Below the pieces are notes generated by a model, which was not told where the DNA came from, searched no databases, and saw only the letters and a program-made list of their open reading frames with translations. From NCBI RefSeq assembly GCF_003628535.1, contig NZ_RBCI01000003.1, forward strand, positions 124,001-188,000: a stretch of DNA of 64,000 nt, written 5' to 3'. This stretch comes from Flavisolibacter nicotianae. GTDB taxonomy: Bacteria; Bacteroidota; Bacteroidia; Chitinophagales; Chitinophagaceae. A program made the translations under genes and the position numbers. Below, piece by piece: positions 28,701-39,800 of this stretch (position 1 is its first letter; each line of letters begins with the position of its first letter).

Positions 28701-29523
28701 GCCGCGTAAAATTGAGAACGATCTGAATCAGAATGGTCGCGAAAACCTCGGCGCCGGTTACGATGTTTATTTCTACAGCCTGCAGGACGGTGAAGTATTG
28801 GGCCGGGTTAAAAACAATTCGGCCAAAGACTTTGGCTGCACGAATGTGTATGTTGAAAAAACCGGCGCAGGTGCCTTTAACCTGTACCAGGGTAATGATG
28901 GTTTGCAGAAAGTGGCCGACAAGATAATACGGATCGAAACAAGCCTGATCTACAAGCAGTCCACAACAGTCACCCTTTACTACACCGAAGCGCAATTGCA
29001 GGCGCTGGAAAATGCCACCGGGCACCCGCGAACGGCGTTCAGCCTGTACCAGGTGGATGCGGCTTCGTACGCAGCGGCATCAGCACAGAACACGAAGAAG
29101 TATGCGGCTACGTATACAGCAATACCAGGCGTAGGTGGCTATTATACCATCAGCTTTAACGACAAGGCAAACGGTTCGTATGCATTGGGCTATCCTGTCT
29201 CGGTCTTTGGTACAACGGTTGGCGCATCCGTTGCAAGGCCTGAGGAGCAAACGGCATCTTCTGGCTGGCAGTTTGGTAACATCTATCCAAACCCGGGCAA
29301 TGGTGCGGCAACGATCACCGTAACGGCACCGAAGGCGCAAAGAGTGGCCGTTGATGTGATCAATGTTTCGGGGCAGGTGCTTTCGAGCCGCACGCAACAA
29401 ATGACCGAAGGTCTCAACAAGCTGGCGATGCCCGTTGAGCGGTTGACGACCGGTTCTTACCTGATCCGGTTCACCGATGCCGAAGGCAAAATCCTGAACA
29501 CCCAGCAATACACGAGAAACTAA
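25735..29523 (+). CDS. Secreted M4-family (thermolysin-like) metalloprotease with T9SS domain
   Basis: A 1262-residue protein. After a signal peptide (ends near VQSQ) comes a propeptide of FTP/PepSY type (about 60-250). The catalytic domain has H450-E451-I-G-H454, the third zinc ligand E474 in GAMNEAFSD (24 residues after H450, as in thermolysin) and the late catalytic H555 in VHTNSGVLNHW. A Calx-beta-like domain follows at about 690-785 (TVSGTATKGVDYTL ... INLKLAITNVG), then a beta-sandwich region resembling a carbohydrate- or adhesion-type module, and a T9SS sorting domain (IYPNPGNGAATITV ... GSYLIRFTDAEG). It should be an extracellular or surface endopeptidase activated by propeptide removal. 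Confidence 0.93.
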   Translation: MMTTLSLRRILILCVISLLFTSVQSQKTPQQIDELKKKVLADPKVAAVAISEERQTPSLILLKSNAGYTRDQAPVALRNYLDLRTGTDELVVTKTSQLSGQLEVLELQQFYKGVKVEHAKFKALVKNGIVQFFNGAWFAIPATLAAQPSLSENAALSFARAKVGARKYAWEEVAQRIAQATDARVKEALQKELADLTPKGELVVVKDFTRSGVAQTRLAYKFNIYAAEPISRAWIYVDAQNGKVLLVDKIIKHITDPTPASVSATVQTRYAGTQVIKTKLISGNDPNSGTTLISSHPTTEPLYLPGANTYVLIDDSRGNGIETYDLNGVGGLPLSVPSLYLQGKSFTDVDNNWTTAEHHRSPANDGAFEAENDDIAWDAHWGAEVVYDYWLAKHNRLSYDGNNARIKNFIHYGPAYDNAFWNGTAMTYGDGSGPTAGGFKALTSLDVCGHEIGHGVCSNTADLVYANESGAMNEAFSDIWAACIEHFAMVRSGSTVPSTAYRPFYIGEQISATADNPLRRMDNPKAQSNPDTYGGTNWADPNCTPSLANDQCGVHTNSGVLNHWFFLLTAGSKNGTRPAGMTPNQYYFADSDDEINDLGNAYTVNGVGFDVAENIAFLTESMLTSTATYAEAREVSIQVAQAVSGDPCSALAESVTNAWYACGVGAKFVKPCTVKYGFIYQPGTTVSESSNTQGCNTTRSINVPVLLPANSTASVTVSGTATKGVDYTLSATSLSNTSATNSKQNLVVTINNDGVVESDETINLKLAITNVGTNPVNASYTIIITNDDVVPTIGNTEVTLLNETFTRADGFEDPDGWTETLQVRETSGDPAATGKNQWGVFGNQLAITGKEGLTDTKLANGTYNNLSESNTIIRSPLLDARGLSLVNVKFDYTVQGEVDAASGSTDIENLPVFDYMAVLYSLDGVNFVELNTGDFKQFASATPASGTFTGLLPVSLSNKQFYLAFRWSNDANAGGPVSVQIDNLVVKGAPRKIENDLNQNGRENLGAGYDVYFYSLQDGEVLGRVKNNSAKDFGCTNVYVEKTGAGAFNLYQGNDGLQKVADKIIRIETSLIYKQSTTVTLYYTEAQLQALENATGHPRTAFSLYQVDAASYAAASAQNTKKYAATYTAIPGVGGYYTISFNDKANGSYALGYPVSVFGTTVGASVARPEEQTASSGWQFGNIYPNPGNGAATITVTAPKAQRVAVDVINVSGQVLSSRTQQMTEGLNKLAMPVERLTTGSYLIRFTDAEGKILNTQQYTRN

Positions 29524-29537
29524 GCTTTCTCTTCCGT

Positions 29538-29570
29538 AAAAAGCTGCTACAATTAGTAGCAGCTTTTTTT
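29538..29570 (+). terminator. Terminator of the metalloprotease gene
   Basis: A 13-bp perfect stem AAAAAGCTGCTAC / GTAGCAGCTTTTT with loop AATTA and a T tail. Confidence 0.93.
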
Positions 29571-29611
29571 GTTGGTATAGACGAGAGTCGTGAATTTTGT
29601 CCTGTTGAGTC

Positions 29612-30298
29612 ATGAAAAAAATTATCATCACCATAGACGGATGGTCATCCTGCGGAAAGAGCACGTTGGCAAAGCAATTGGCAAAGGCGTTGAACTATGT
29701 GTACGTGGACAGTGGCGCCATGTATCGTGCTATTACCTTGTATTTCCTGCGGAATCACGTGGACTGGACCGATAAGAAAGAAGTGGAAAAAGCATTGAAG
29801 GCAATTTCGCTTGAATTTAATTACAACGATAAGTTGCAGCAGTCGGAAATCTATCTCAACGGCGAAAACGTGGAATACGTGATCCGCGACCTTGTGGTTG
29901 CCGAAAAAGTCAGTGACGTTGCCGCCATCAAAGAAGTTCGTGACTTTGCCGTGGCACAACAAAAGAAAATGGGCAGGCACCGCGGCATCGTGATGGACGG
30001 ACGCGACATCGGCACGGTGGTATTCCCCGACGCGGAATTAAAAATCTTTATGACAGCCGACAATGCTGTTCGTGTTGAACGCCGCTTCAAAGAATTATAC
30101 GAGAAGAACCCGGCGATCACCCTGGATGAAGTAAAGACCAACCTCGAAATGCGTGATTACATCGACTCGCACCGGGATGTAAGCCCGCTGCGGCAAGCCG
30201 ATGATGCCCGCATTCTCGACAACACCAATCTGACAGAAAAGGAGCAGTTTCAGAAAGCCCTGAAATGGGCGCATCAGTTGAAGGTGCCGGCAGCGTGA
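29612..30298 (+). CDS. cmk: Cytidylate kinase
   Basis: A 228-residue nucleoside monophosphate kinase that converts CMP and dCMP to the diphosphates. The P-loop is at the start (IDGWSSCGKST), followed by the CMP-binding VDSGAMYRAITLYFL, the MDGRDIGTVVFPDAELKIFMTA block diagnostic of Cmk, and the lid region with RDYIDSHRDVSPLRQADDARILDNTN. The length is that of the short bacterial form. Monocistronic with its own shared terminator. Confidence 0.96.
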   Translation: MKKIIITIDGWSSCGKSTLAKQLAKALNYVYVDSGAMYRAITLYFLRNHVDWTDKKEVEKALKAISLEFNYNDKLQQSEIYLNGENVEYVIRDLVVAEKVSDVAAIKEVRDFAVAQQKKMGRHRGIVMDGRDIGTVVFPDAELKIFMTADNAVRVERRFKELYEKNPAITLDEVKTNLEMRDYIDSHRDVSPLRQADDARILDNTNLTEKEQFQKALKWAHQLKVPAA

Positions 30299-30345
30299 TG
30301 ATCAGTGATGAGTGGGCCGTTTATAGCATAAACATTTTTTCATAA

Positions 30346-30378
30346 AAAAAACCTCCTGAGTATTTCAGGAGGTTTTTT
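30346..30378. terminator. Bidirectional terminator between cmk and yidC
   Basis: A 14-bp perfect stem AAAAAACCTCCTGA / TCAGGAGGTTTTTT with a 5-base loop, flanked by A and T runs, lies between two convergent genes. Confidence 0.93.
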
Positions 30379-30405
30379 ATTTAGAAACGTTTCATTATTG
30401 ATCAC

Positions 30406-32253
30406 TCATTTTCTTTTCTGCTGTTGCTGGATTTGTTTCTGCTGGTCCTGCATTTGCTCCAGGCGCTCCTGCCATTTGGATTTTGTTTTTGGTTTCTTGC
30501 GGTTTTCCTCCATGCGGGCCAGGATCTTATCGTGGTTGATGATATAGGTCTGGATGACGAACTGCAGCGCCAGGGTGATGATATTGGAAACCGTGTAGTA
30601 CCAGGTCAAACCCGCCGGCAGCTTGTTGAACACAAACAGCAGGACAAAGGGGAAGAAATACGGCATGTATTTCAAAACCGGGTTGCCCTGGTCGGGTGTA
30701 GAGGCCATGCTGTACAGCGAGATCAGGAACGAGGTTGTAACCGCCGTGATTGTGAACAGGCTAACGTGATCGCCATACAATGGAATGGTAAACGGCAGGT
30801 GGAAAATGGAGTCGTATTGCGACAGGTCATTTGCCCACAGAAAGCCTTGTCCACGCAATGCTACGTTGGAATTAAAGAAACTATACAGCGCAAAGAAGAT
30901 CGGGATCTGGAACAGCGCCGGTATACAGCCACCTAGCGGGTTCACACCGGCTTCGCGGAACAGTTTCATTTGTTCCATGCTCATCGCCTGCTGATCGCTG
31001 CCGTACTTGGCTTTCAGTTGGTCGATCTCGGGGCGGAGCACTTTCATTTTTGCCCCGCTCAGGTAGCTGCTGTAGGTCAGCGGCGAAATTACCAGGCGGA
31101 TCAAAAGTGTGAGCAGCAGGATCACGATACCGTAATTCTTCGTAAAGCTGCTAAAGAAATTGAAGGCCGGGATAACGATCCAGCGGTTGATGTATTTGAC
31201 AAAGGCAAAGATGCCGCTGCCCAGGTCCACCATGTCCTCCATATCATTGCCATATTGCTTGAGGACCTTGTAGTCGTTGGGGCCGAAATAAAGGGAGAGG
31301 GGCACGGTGGCAGTTTGCGTGTTTTGCAGGGGCACCTGCATGTTGGCGGTTGCCTGCACCACGGTTTTGCTGCTATCAGCGGGTGCCGACCAGATCAGGT
31401 TGCCGCCGCTGAAACCGGTTTTCGATACCAGCGTTGTGTTGAAAAACTGCTGCTTTACGCCAACCCAGTCCACCTTTCCAGTAAACTCCTTGCTGCCACC
31501 ACCGGGTGCGATATGGTTATCAAAATCGCCTTTGAAGCGGTAACCGACTTTCGACTGTCCGCGTTCATAGGTGATATCCTTTTGCTGTTGTATGGCATGG
31601 TTTTGCCAGGTCAGGTTCAGCACATTGGAGCCAAGGAGCTGCTGCACGCCGTTAACAAGGATGGTGAAATCGATCATATAATTGTGTGGCTTCACCACAA
31701 AGCGGTGAACGATTTCATGTCCTTCAGCTGAATGAAGCTTGTAGCTGACGATCGTGCTGTCGGGACTTTCGGTTTTTTCGGCGCCGGCAAAATAAAGCCC
31801 TGCTACACCGGCCGACCTATTGGGAGCGACAGCTACATTGTAGTTGATCTTGTCCGAATCGGAAGCGGCCATTTTTACATCGTTGCCATCGGGTCCCTTG
31901 AAACCTTTCAGTTCAACACCTTTCAGTTGACCACCGTGGTTGGTGAACACAACTTTCATCAGGTCAGTGTTCACTTCCGTTGTGGCTTCCGTTCCGCTCA
32001 GCGATTGCAGAAGGCCCACGCTGTCGGCGGCCGTCGCGACGGGTTGTGCAGTGGTGCCGGGTTGCGGATTGGTTTTATAGTTGAGAATAGAGTCCTGGGC
32101 TCTTTTGGTGCTGTCCTGGACCCGCAACTGCTCCTCTTTTTGCTTTTTCTCGGCGAGGAAGCGGTTCTGTTCTTTGGAATTGTAATAGAAAAAGGCAAAG
32201 AACAGGATTGCCAGGACAATAAAACCAATGACATTATTGCGTTCAAACTTCAT
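30406..32253 (-). CDS. yidC: Membrane protein insertase YidC
   Basis: A 615-residue inner-membrane insertase. ATG 32253 begins KFERNNVIGFIVLAILFFAFF, the first transmembrane helix. A large periplasmic domain follows (about 90-350), then the conserved insertase core starting NYGIVILLLTLLIRLVISPLTY, with the MSMEQMKLFREAGVNPLGGCIP cytoplasmic hairpin and QIPIFFALYSFF. The C-terminal tail is strongly basic and Gln-rich, as expected for co-translational ribosome contact in Bacteroidota. YidC works alone or with SecYEG. The 8-residue upstream extension is rejected. Confidence 0.96.
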   Translation of the reverse strand: MKFERNNVIGFIVLAILFFAFFYYNSKEQNRFLAEKKQKEEQLRVQDSTKRAQDSILNYKTNPQPGTTAQPVATAADSVGLLQSLSGTEATTEVNTDLMKVVFTNHGGQLKGVELKGFKGPDGNDVKMAASDSDKINYNVAVAPNRSAGVAGLYFAGAEKTESPDSTIVSYKLHSAEGHEIVHRFVVKPHNYMIDFTILVNGVQQLLGSNVLNLTWQNHAIQQQKDITYERGQSKVGYRFKGDFDNHIAPGGGSKEFTGKVDWVGVKQQFFNTTLVSKTGFSGGNLIWSAPADSSKTVVQATANMQVPLQNTQTATVPLSLYFGPNDYKVLKQYGNDMEDMVDLGSGIFAFVKYINRWIVIPAFNFFSSFTKNYGIVILLLTLLIRLVISPLTYSSYLSGAKMKVLRPEIDQLKAKYGSDQQAMSMEQMKLFREAGVNPLGGCIPALFQIPIFFALYSFFNSNVALRGQGFLWANDLSQYDSIFHLPFTIPLYGDHVSLFTITAVTTSFLISLYSMASTPDQGNPVLKYMPYFFPFVLLFVFNKLPAGLTWYYTVSNIITLALQFVIQTYIINHDKILARMEENRKKPKTKSKWQERLEQMQDQQKQIQQQQKRK

Positions 32254-32375
32254 TCGATCCTTGTTTAAAGGCCGCAAAGATAGCAGATGCCTGCGAGTTT
32301 TGGGGGGTGGGATCGGCGAGCGACGGGGTTAAACAGGGTGAACCGGGGATTTAAGAAGAATTTAGGAACATAAGG

Positions 32376-32408
32376 AGGTTGAGGTTGAGGTTAAGGTTAA
32401 GGTTAAGG
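32376..32408. repeat. Hexamer tandem repeat AGGTTG / AGGTTA
   Basis: Two AGGTTG units are followed by three AGGTTA units and a partial copy, a simple repeat of 33 bases. Confidence 0.85.
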
Positions 32409-32425
32409 AGAGAATACCGAAGAGG

Positions 32426-32541
32426 CGAACAAGGAAGGCAGAATTTCAAAGGAACGTTCCTGCTCAACTCTTCCAAATCGCGGCCGCTTGAAAGTTGAAT
32501 GGACTAAACCTAACCCGTCTAAAATTTGCCTTCCTTGTTCG
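32426..32541. repeat. Spaced 15-bp inverted repeat
   Basis: CGAACAAGGAAGGCA at 32426-32440 returns as its exact reverse complement at 32527-32541, with 86 bases between. The arms continue in AT-rich, partly matching sequence. It could be the ends of a tiny non-autonomous element. Confidence 0.75.
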
Positions 32542-32594
32542 GATGCTGCGGTTTAAAAACGTCGTCTGTTCAGCGGTTCCTTGTTCCCTGTTCC

Positions 32595-33455
32595 CTAGCC
32601 ATTCACGATTTCGCCCCCGTTCGGATGCAAAACCTGGCCGGTGAAATACGAGCTGTCCTGGGAAGCAAGGAAAAGGTAGCAGGTCGCCACTTCAGCCGGC
32701 TGGCCGGCACGGCCCATCGGAACATCGGAACCAAAGGTTTTGACCTTTTCTTCGTCAAACGACCCGACGATGAGCGGGGTCCAGATCGGGCCCGGCGCAA
32801 CAGCATTGACCCGGATACCTTTTTCCACCAATTGTGCGCTGAGGCTGCGGGTGAAGGTAACAATGGCGCCTTTGGTGGCGGAATAATCCAGCAGCGACTT
32901 GCTGCCACGGTAGGCTGTGACGGAAGTTGTATTGATGATGGCAGCACCCTCTTTGAGGTGCTTCAGCGCATATTTTGTAAACCAGAACATGGAGAAAATA
33001 TTGGTTTCAAACGTTTCTCTTAATTGCTCGGTGCTGATGTCTTCAATCGATTCTTTTTCCGTTTGCGTTGCCGCATTGTTGACCAGGATGTCCAGCTTTC
33101 CCAGTTGACGCACGGTTTCTTCCACGGCTTTTTGGCAAAACGATTCATCGCGGATATTGCCGGGTAGCAACACGCATTTCCGTCCCTGCTCTTCCACGTC
33201 TTTGCGAACGGCTTCCGCATCCGGGTGCTCGCTCAGGTACACGATGGCTACATCTGCACCTTCCTGTGCAAACAGTCGGGCCGTAGCGCCGCCGATGCCG
33301 CTGTCACCGCCGGTGATCAGGGCCACTTTGCCATCGAGTTTCTTCTTCGCTTCCGGGCGTTCCGAAACGGGCTTGGGTTTCATGTTTTGTTCAATGCCGG
33401 GCATTGGCTGTTCCTGCGGCGGACGAACTTCCTTCGGATCGCTTCCTTTTTGCAT
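32595..33455 (-). CDS. Short-chain dehydrogenase/reductase (YghA/YdaD-like)
   Basis: A 286-residue SDR with an N-terminal extension (about 40 residues, Pro/Glu-rich, MPGIEQNMKPKP) before the Rossmann fold, as in the stress-related YghA/YdaD group. It shows TGGDSGIGGA (48-57), the NNAATQT structural motif, the catalytic serine in NTTSVTAYRG and YSATKGA (Tyr and Lys). The late PLIVGSFDEEKVKTFGSDVPMGRAGQPAEVA segment is typical of the group. Substrate is unknown; oxidation or reduction of a small carbonyl with NAD(P) is expected. ATG 33455 is used; the 27-residue upstream frame is untypical. Confidence 0.9.
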   Translation of the reverse strand: MQKGSDPKEVRPPQEQPMPGIEQNMKPKPVSERPEAKKKLDGKVALITGGDSGIGGATARLFAQEGADVAIVYLSEHPDAEAVRKDVEEQGRKCVLLPGNIRDESFCQKAVEETVRQLGKLDILVNNAATQTEKESIEDISTEQLRETFETNIFSMFWFTKYALKHLKEGAAIINTTSVTAYRGSKSLLDYSATKGAIVTFTRSLSAQLVEKGIRVNAVAPGPIWTPLIVGSFDEEKVKTFGSDVPMGRAGQPAEVATCYLFLASQDSSYFTGQVLHPNGGEIVNG

Positions 33456-33537
33456 AAGCCAAAATTTATTGTCGGTACAGAAATTTTTATACCATCGTAT
33501 TAGTGCAACCCTTATTTTTGCTGCCGCTTTCAGCAAT

Positions 33538-35130
<1,593 letters not shown>

Positions 35131-35427
35131 GTTCGGTACTTATCGGTATGACTTTGGTTTGCTGTTTTACTTTTTCACTTACCCTAACGATGACTTCTGC
35201 CATTGCATAGAGCCACGTTCTTATCTGTTCGAGTTCTCCATCACTGTACTGCCTTTCTTTGTCGTTCCAAATTTTTCGAAGCTCCGCTAAGGGCACCTTG
35301 TCTGGAAAAATTTCTTCTTTCGTTTCTAGATCAATGAGTTTGGCGTTCATAGGAGTTGATGTATCAAAGGTATAAAATGTTGATTATCAATGAGAATAGT
35401 ATAATTTATGGGGCATCTTCCAAAAGG

Positions 35428-36135
35428 TTAAGAACTTGTTTTTAGTGATTTCAAGACTTCTTTTACCGCATCGTCAATCAACTTAACCAGTTTCTTTGAG
35501 TTGTCACTATCAGTTTTTATGGCAGCTAAACTCATAAGTTGCGTTTTATGGCTTCCTTCTACCCAATCAATGACGGTCGGGAAATGGTAAGCCAAGACGG
35601 GTTCGTCGGTAAGACCTTGAAGGAGATGATAGGTCTGTAAATCATCCCTTAGCTTTTGTGGCAAACTGCTTTCGAACTTTGGAAATAGAAGAGTAGCCGC
35701 CTCATACAATAATTTGGTAGGAATGCGTGGTTGGTTGAAGTCTAAAACTTGCACAAGTTCATGGCCTGTTTTTAAAACGGCAAGCCGAAGCTTTGGCTTC
35801 AAATAGGTTTCCAGCGTTTGGTGAATAGAAAGCGAGTACAAGTCATATTTCCGCTTTAAACCTTTTAACTCATAGCCTTCTTCATTCCCGGTTGCTTCGG
35901 AACGGATGATTTTTGTCAACACCTTTTCTTCAAAGCGCATAAGTTCCAACGGCACCTCTTTCAGCGTCTTGTAGTACAGCCCGTACCGGCTTTTAAGCTG
36001 CATGTTCTTCCGGTTGTACGTCACCTGCAAATAGAGCGGGTAGAGTTTCTTTCCTTTTTCGTCAGTTGCCGGTTCCAAGGCCTGGTTCAGAAAGAACTTG
36101 ACGGTAATCTTTTTTTCTTTTAGTGCGCCACTCAT
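35428..36135 (-). CDS. Hypothetical protein with an arm-DNA-binding-like N-terminus
   Basis: A 235-residue soluble protein. The first about 55 residues (ITVKFFLNQALEPATDEKGKKLYPLYLQVTYNRK and RYGLYY) resemble the arm-type DNA-binding domain found before Bacteroidota tyrosine recombinases, while no integrase catalytic residues (R-H-R-Y) follow. The remainder is helical and unfamiliar. It may be a DNA-binding accessory protein of the mobile element or a remodelled recombinase fragment. It is divergent from the gene at 36342. Confidence 0.65.
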   Translation of the reverse strand: MSGALKEKKITVKFFLNQALEPATDEKGKKLYPLYLQVTYNRKNMQLKSRYGLYYKTLKEVPLELMRFEEKVLTKIIRSEATGNEEGYELKGLKRKYDLYSLSIHQTLETYLKPKLRLAVLKTGHELVQVLDFNQPRIPTKLLYEAATLLFPKFESSLPQKLRDDLQTYHLLQGLTDEPVLAYHFPTVIDWVEGSHKTQLMSLAAIKTDSDNSKKLVKLIDDAVKEVLKSLKTSS

Positions 36136-36186
36136 GCCACGAAAATAGAAATGTTATTTTATTATTCAAAAAATAATAACAAATCA

Positions 36187-36194
36187 TATCTTTG
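36187..36194 (+). promoter_or_regulatory. Candidate -7 element upstream of the 36342 gene
   Basis: TATCTTTG is an exact TAnnTTTG match. Just upstream lies the inverted repeat TTATTATT / AATAATAA (36159-36166 and 36172-36179) that might be a regulator site. No clear TTG -33 box is seen. The ATG is 148 bases downstream, after two imperfect copies (15 of 18 bases) of ATTAGGGTAGCATTAGAC. Confidence 0.5.
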
Positions 36195-36341
36195 AACCCG
36201 ATGGAGCAAAGAAACAGCAAGGTTTCAAACAGGATAGAATTAGGGTAGCATTAGACGCCATTTGTCTTCGTTAAGGTTCCGATTAGAGTACCATTAGATG
36301 ACAATGCCGCAGCCATTGAAAACAAACATAAATCACATACT

Positions 36342-36821
36342 ATGAATGCCGAAAACACATCAAAAACGGACAGGGAAAAACGGAGAAGAGAACACCGGAG
36401 CTTTAATAACCCCTCAAGGCAACTTTCAGATAATGAACTAACCCTGCAATCGCAGTACGCATTACTCAAAGAAGCGTACATAGAGATGCAAAAGCTGCAA
36501 ATTGAAAATGCCGCACTGAAAGAAAAGCTACATCAGTATGAATGTCCCGATGACGGCTACCGGAAAGATTGGACTTGGGTGGCAAAGATTGTTTTCATCT
36601 TAGAAAAGGCAGAAAGGCCATTGGCAACAAAAGAAATCATTGAACGGCTTGAGAAAAGAGAACCAACGTTGAAAGACCATCACGACAAAGGAAAATTCTT
36701 TTCCGCTTTTCTCAACCTTGCCCTGAAACACGGCCGCATCCAACGGGAAAAACGAAAAGGCGAACGAGGTTATTATTACTTCATAGAACAAACCCGCTTG
36801 TTAGACAAGTGTAATCCATAG
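36342..36821 (+). CDS. Hypothetical winged-helix-like protein
   Basis: A 159-residue protein in two parts: a charged N-terminal region with a coiled-coil (LSDNELTLQSQYALLKEAYIEMQKLQIENAALKEKL), then, after a linker, a C-terminal part that looks like a winged helix (AKIVFILEKAERPLATKEIIERL ... SAFLNLALKHGRIQREKRKGERGYYYFIE) related in pattern to HARE-HTH-type domains. It could be a DNA-binding regulator of the element or of the adjacent restriction system, which is convergent with it. Function unproven. Confidence 0.7.
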   Translation: MNAENTSKTDREKRRREHRSFNNPSRQLSDNELTLQSQYALLKEAYIEMQKLQIENAALKEKLHQYECPDDGYRKDWTWVAKIVFILEKAERPLATKEIIERLEKREPTLKDHHDKGKFFSAFLNLALKHGRIQREKRKGERGYYYFIEQTRLLDKCNP

Positions 36822-36868
36822 AGCATATTTTAAAAAGATTAGATGGCACTGTATTCATTAGCTTCCAT

Positions 36869-39800
36869 TCATTCAGCCCCGGAAATATCCCAAAACCGGT
36901 TGAAAAACGCTCTCAGCTTCTCTATCACCGTTTCTCGCTTTTGCGTCCTTTCTCCAGTAGGTGTAAACCGTGAAACCGGCGGCAGGATTTTGGCGATGCT
37001 TGTGCCTGTTGTTTGTACATAACCATCCCTGAAAGCGTTGGTGATGAATTTATGGGTTTCTCCGCTATCCAGATTTTCGTCCCTGATAATCTGGTCCAAT
37101 TCTTCTCTTTTCTTCTCATCAACAAAGCTTTGCCAGTTGTCGGTGACGTCTGTTCCTGGCGTAAGCGATTGAATGAATTTCTGGATCAGGTCTTTTTTAT
37201 TTCGCAATTCAACACTTGAATCAATTGCTTTGTTGATGCTGATTATAATTTCCTTGTCTTTTTGATTCCCAGCATGGTATCTCTTGATTAATTCCAGGAT
37301 GTAGTCAATGTTAATCTCCACCTGTTTGATTAATTCCATTTCAAACACAATATCATCATTCACATTTTCGGCGTCTCCGCCAGCCCTGCTCCGGAACTCG
37401 TGGTAGAGGTTGATGTACATGCTATGATAATCCTGTACGTCTCTTTCGCTCAATATCTCCCTACCGGCAAATTCATCAAATGTCGAAAGGATGTTCTTCA
37501 CTCTTAAAATGGAACCATAGAGCCGAATGAACTCTTTCTGCCTTTGCTCTCCGATAATGGGTTCACCAACCGGAAACTTCGTTATGAGTTCATTGACCAG
37601 CGTAACGTAACCGGGAATATTTTTCGCCCCGTCTTGATACCCGTTGTAATACTCATCAAAAGTTTTTAGTAGCACGATGCCGCCTGCTTCTTTATCGCCA
37701 AACAGGGCAATGCTTTCGTTTGTCGCTTTTTCCAGGTTGCGGAAGCAAACAATATTGCCAAACGTCTTCACCGAGTTCAAAATTCGGTTGGTTCTGGAAT
37801 AAGCCTGCAACAAGCCATGCAACCGTAAATTCTTGTCAACCCACAACGTGTTCAGGGTAGTGGCATCAAAGCCGGTCAAAAACATATTGACGACAATGAG
37901 CAAATCAATCTCCCGGTTCTTCATCCGGAGAGATACATCCTTATAGTAATTCTGAAACTTATCGGCAGACGTATCGTAGTTCGTCTTGAACATTAAATTA
38001 TAATCCGCTATCGCTGCATCTAGAAAGTCTCTGTCTGTTGCACTGAGCTGTTCTGTGCTTTCCGAGTTTTCATCATCAATAACGCCATCGTCGTCGTCCG
38101 CATCATTTACACCAAAGCTGAAAATGGTGGCAATTTTGAGACGTGAGATTTCTGGCAGCGATGCCTGTTGTGTCTTAAACTCGTTGTAGTAGATTTTGGC
38201 AAAGTCAATGGAGGCGACAGCAAAAATGGAATTGAAGCCGCTCAGCCGGATTTTTTGTTTTACTTCTTCCACCTTGACACGGTCTCCTGCCGTCGCTACT
38301 TCGTAAACATTCTTCAGTGAAGTGAAGCTATACGGCTTGCTATTGCGCTTTGTTTTCTGGTCAAAATGGCCCAGAATGTAGGTCACAATGTTGCTGATAC
38401 GCTTTGGTTCTGCCAATGCCCTTTCCCGGTCAATGTCCCACACCTTTTGGTCTTTGATGTTCTCCTGTTCTTTCATTGTTCGTATGTAATCAATACGAAA
38501 CGGCAGCACGTTTTTATCGTTGATGGCGTCAACTATGGTGTAGGTATGCAGCTTTTTGCCAAAGGCTTGTTCGGTGGTTTTTAAATCGGGCCGGTTGTTG
38601 TTGCTGGCGTTTTTGGCAAAAATGGGTGTGCCGGTAAACCCAAATAAAAAGTATTTCTTGAATGCCTTGGTGATGGCGGTGTGCATATCGCCAAACTGGG
38701 AGCGGTGGCATTCATCAAAAATGATAACGATTGGCTGGCTAAAGGCAGCATGGCTCTTTTCCTTCTTAATGAGGATGGAAAGCTTTTGAATGGTGGTGAT
38801 GATGATGCTTGCCTTTTGGTCGGAGAGTTGCTTTTTTAGGATGGAAGTGTTGGTATTGCTGTTGGCTGCCCCTTTTTCAAACTTGTCGTATTCCTTCATG
38901 GTTTGGTAGTCCAGGTCTTTGCGGTCCACCACAAACAATACTTTTTCAACAAAGGGCAACTTGCTGGCTAATTGGGCTGTTTTAAACGAGGTGAGTGTTT
39001 TGCCACTTCCGGTGGTGTGCCAGATATAACCGCCGCCGTCAATCGTTCCGTAGGCTTTGTAATTGTTGGCCACATTTATCTTACTTAGAATGCGTTCGGT
39101 GGCAACAATCTGGTAAGGACGCATGGCCAACAACAGTTTGTCCGTTGTAAATACGCAGTAGCGGGTAAGTATGTTTAATAAACTGTGCTTGGCAAAAAAG
39201 GTACGGCCAAAATCCATTAAATCGGTGATGGGACGATTGTTTGCATCGGCCCACCAGCTTGTAAACTCATAACTATTGCTGGTGCGCTGTTTGTTTTTCT
39301 TTACGGCATTTTGGCTTTGCTCTTTGATGTGCGAAAACCTTGTGGTGTTGCTGTAATACTTGGTATAGGTGCCGTTGGAGATAACAAAGAGTTGCACGTA
39401 CTCAAACAATCCTGAACCGCTCCAAAAGCTTTCCCGGTTGTAGCGATTGATTTGATTGAAGGCTTCTTTTATATCAACGCCACGTTTTTTTAGCTCAATA
39501 TGCACGAGAGGCAAGCCGTTTACCAGCACGGTAACGTCGTAACAATTGGGTCGTTTGCCATCCGCCACCTCGTATTGGTTGATGACCTGTAAATGATTGT
39601 TGTGAATGTTGGCTTTGTCCAGCAGGTAAATGTTTTTTACCGTGCCGTCGTCACGGGTTAAGAGTTGTACATGGTCTTCCTGAATCAGCGTTGTTTTTTC
39701 TTCGATGCCGCTGTTTTGGTTAGCGATTTTACTTCGGAAGAAATGGTTCCATTCGTTATCGGTAAACGTGTAATCGTTTAACCGCTCTACTTGCTGGCGA

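Larger units (their letters stand above)
32254..32594. other. Intergenic region with short repeats
   Basis: These 341 bases between two minus-strand genes should carry the yidC promoter. They contain a hexamer tandem array (32376-32408) and a spaced 15-bp inverted repeat (32426-32440 and 32527-32541). No gene is visible. Confidence 0.6.
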
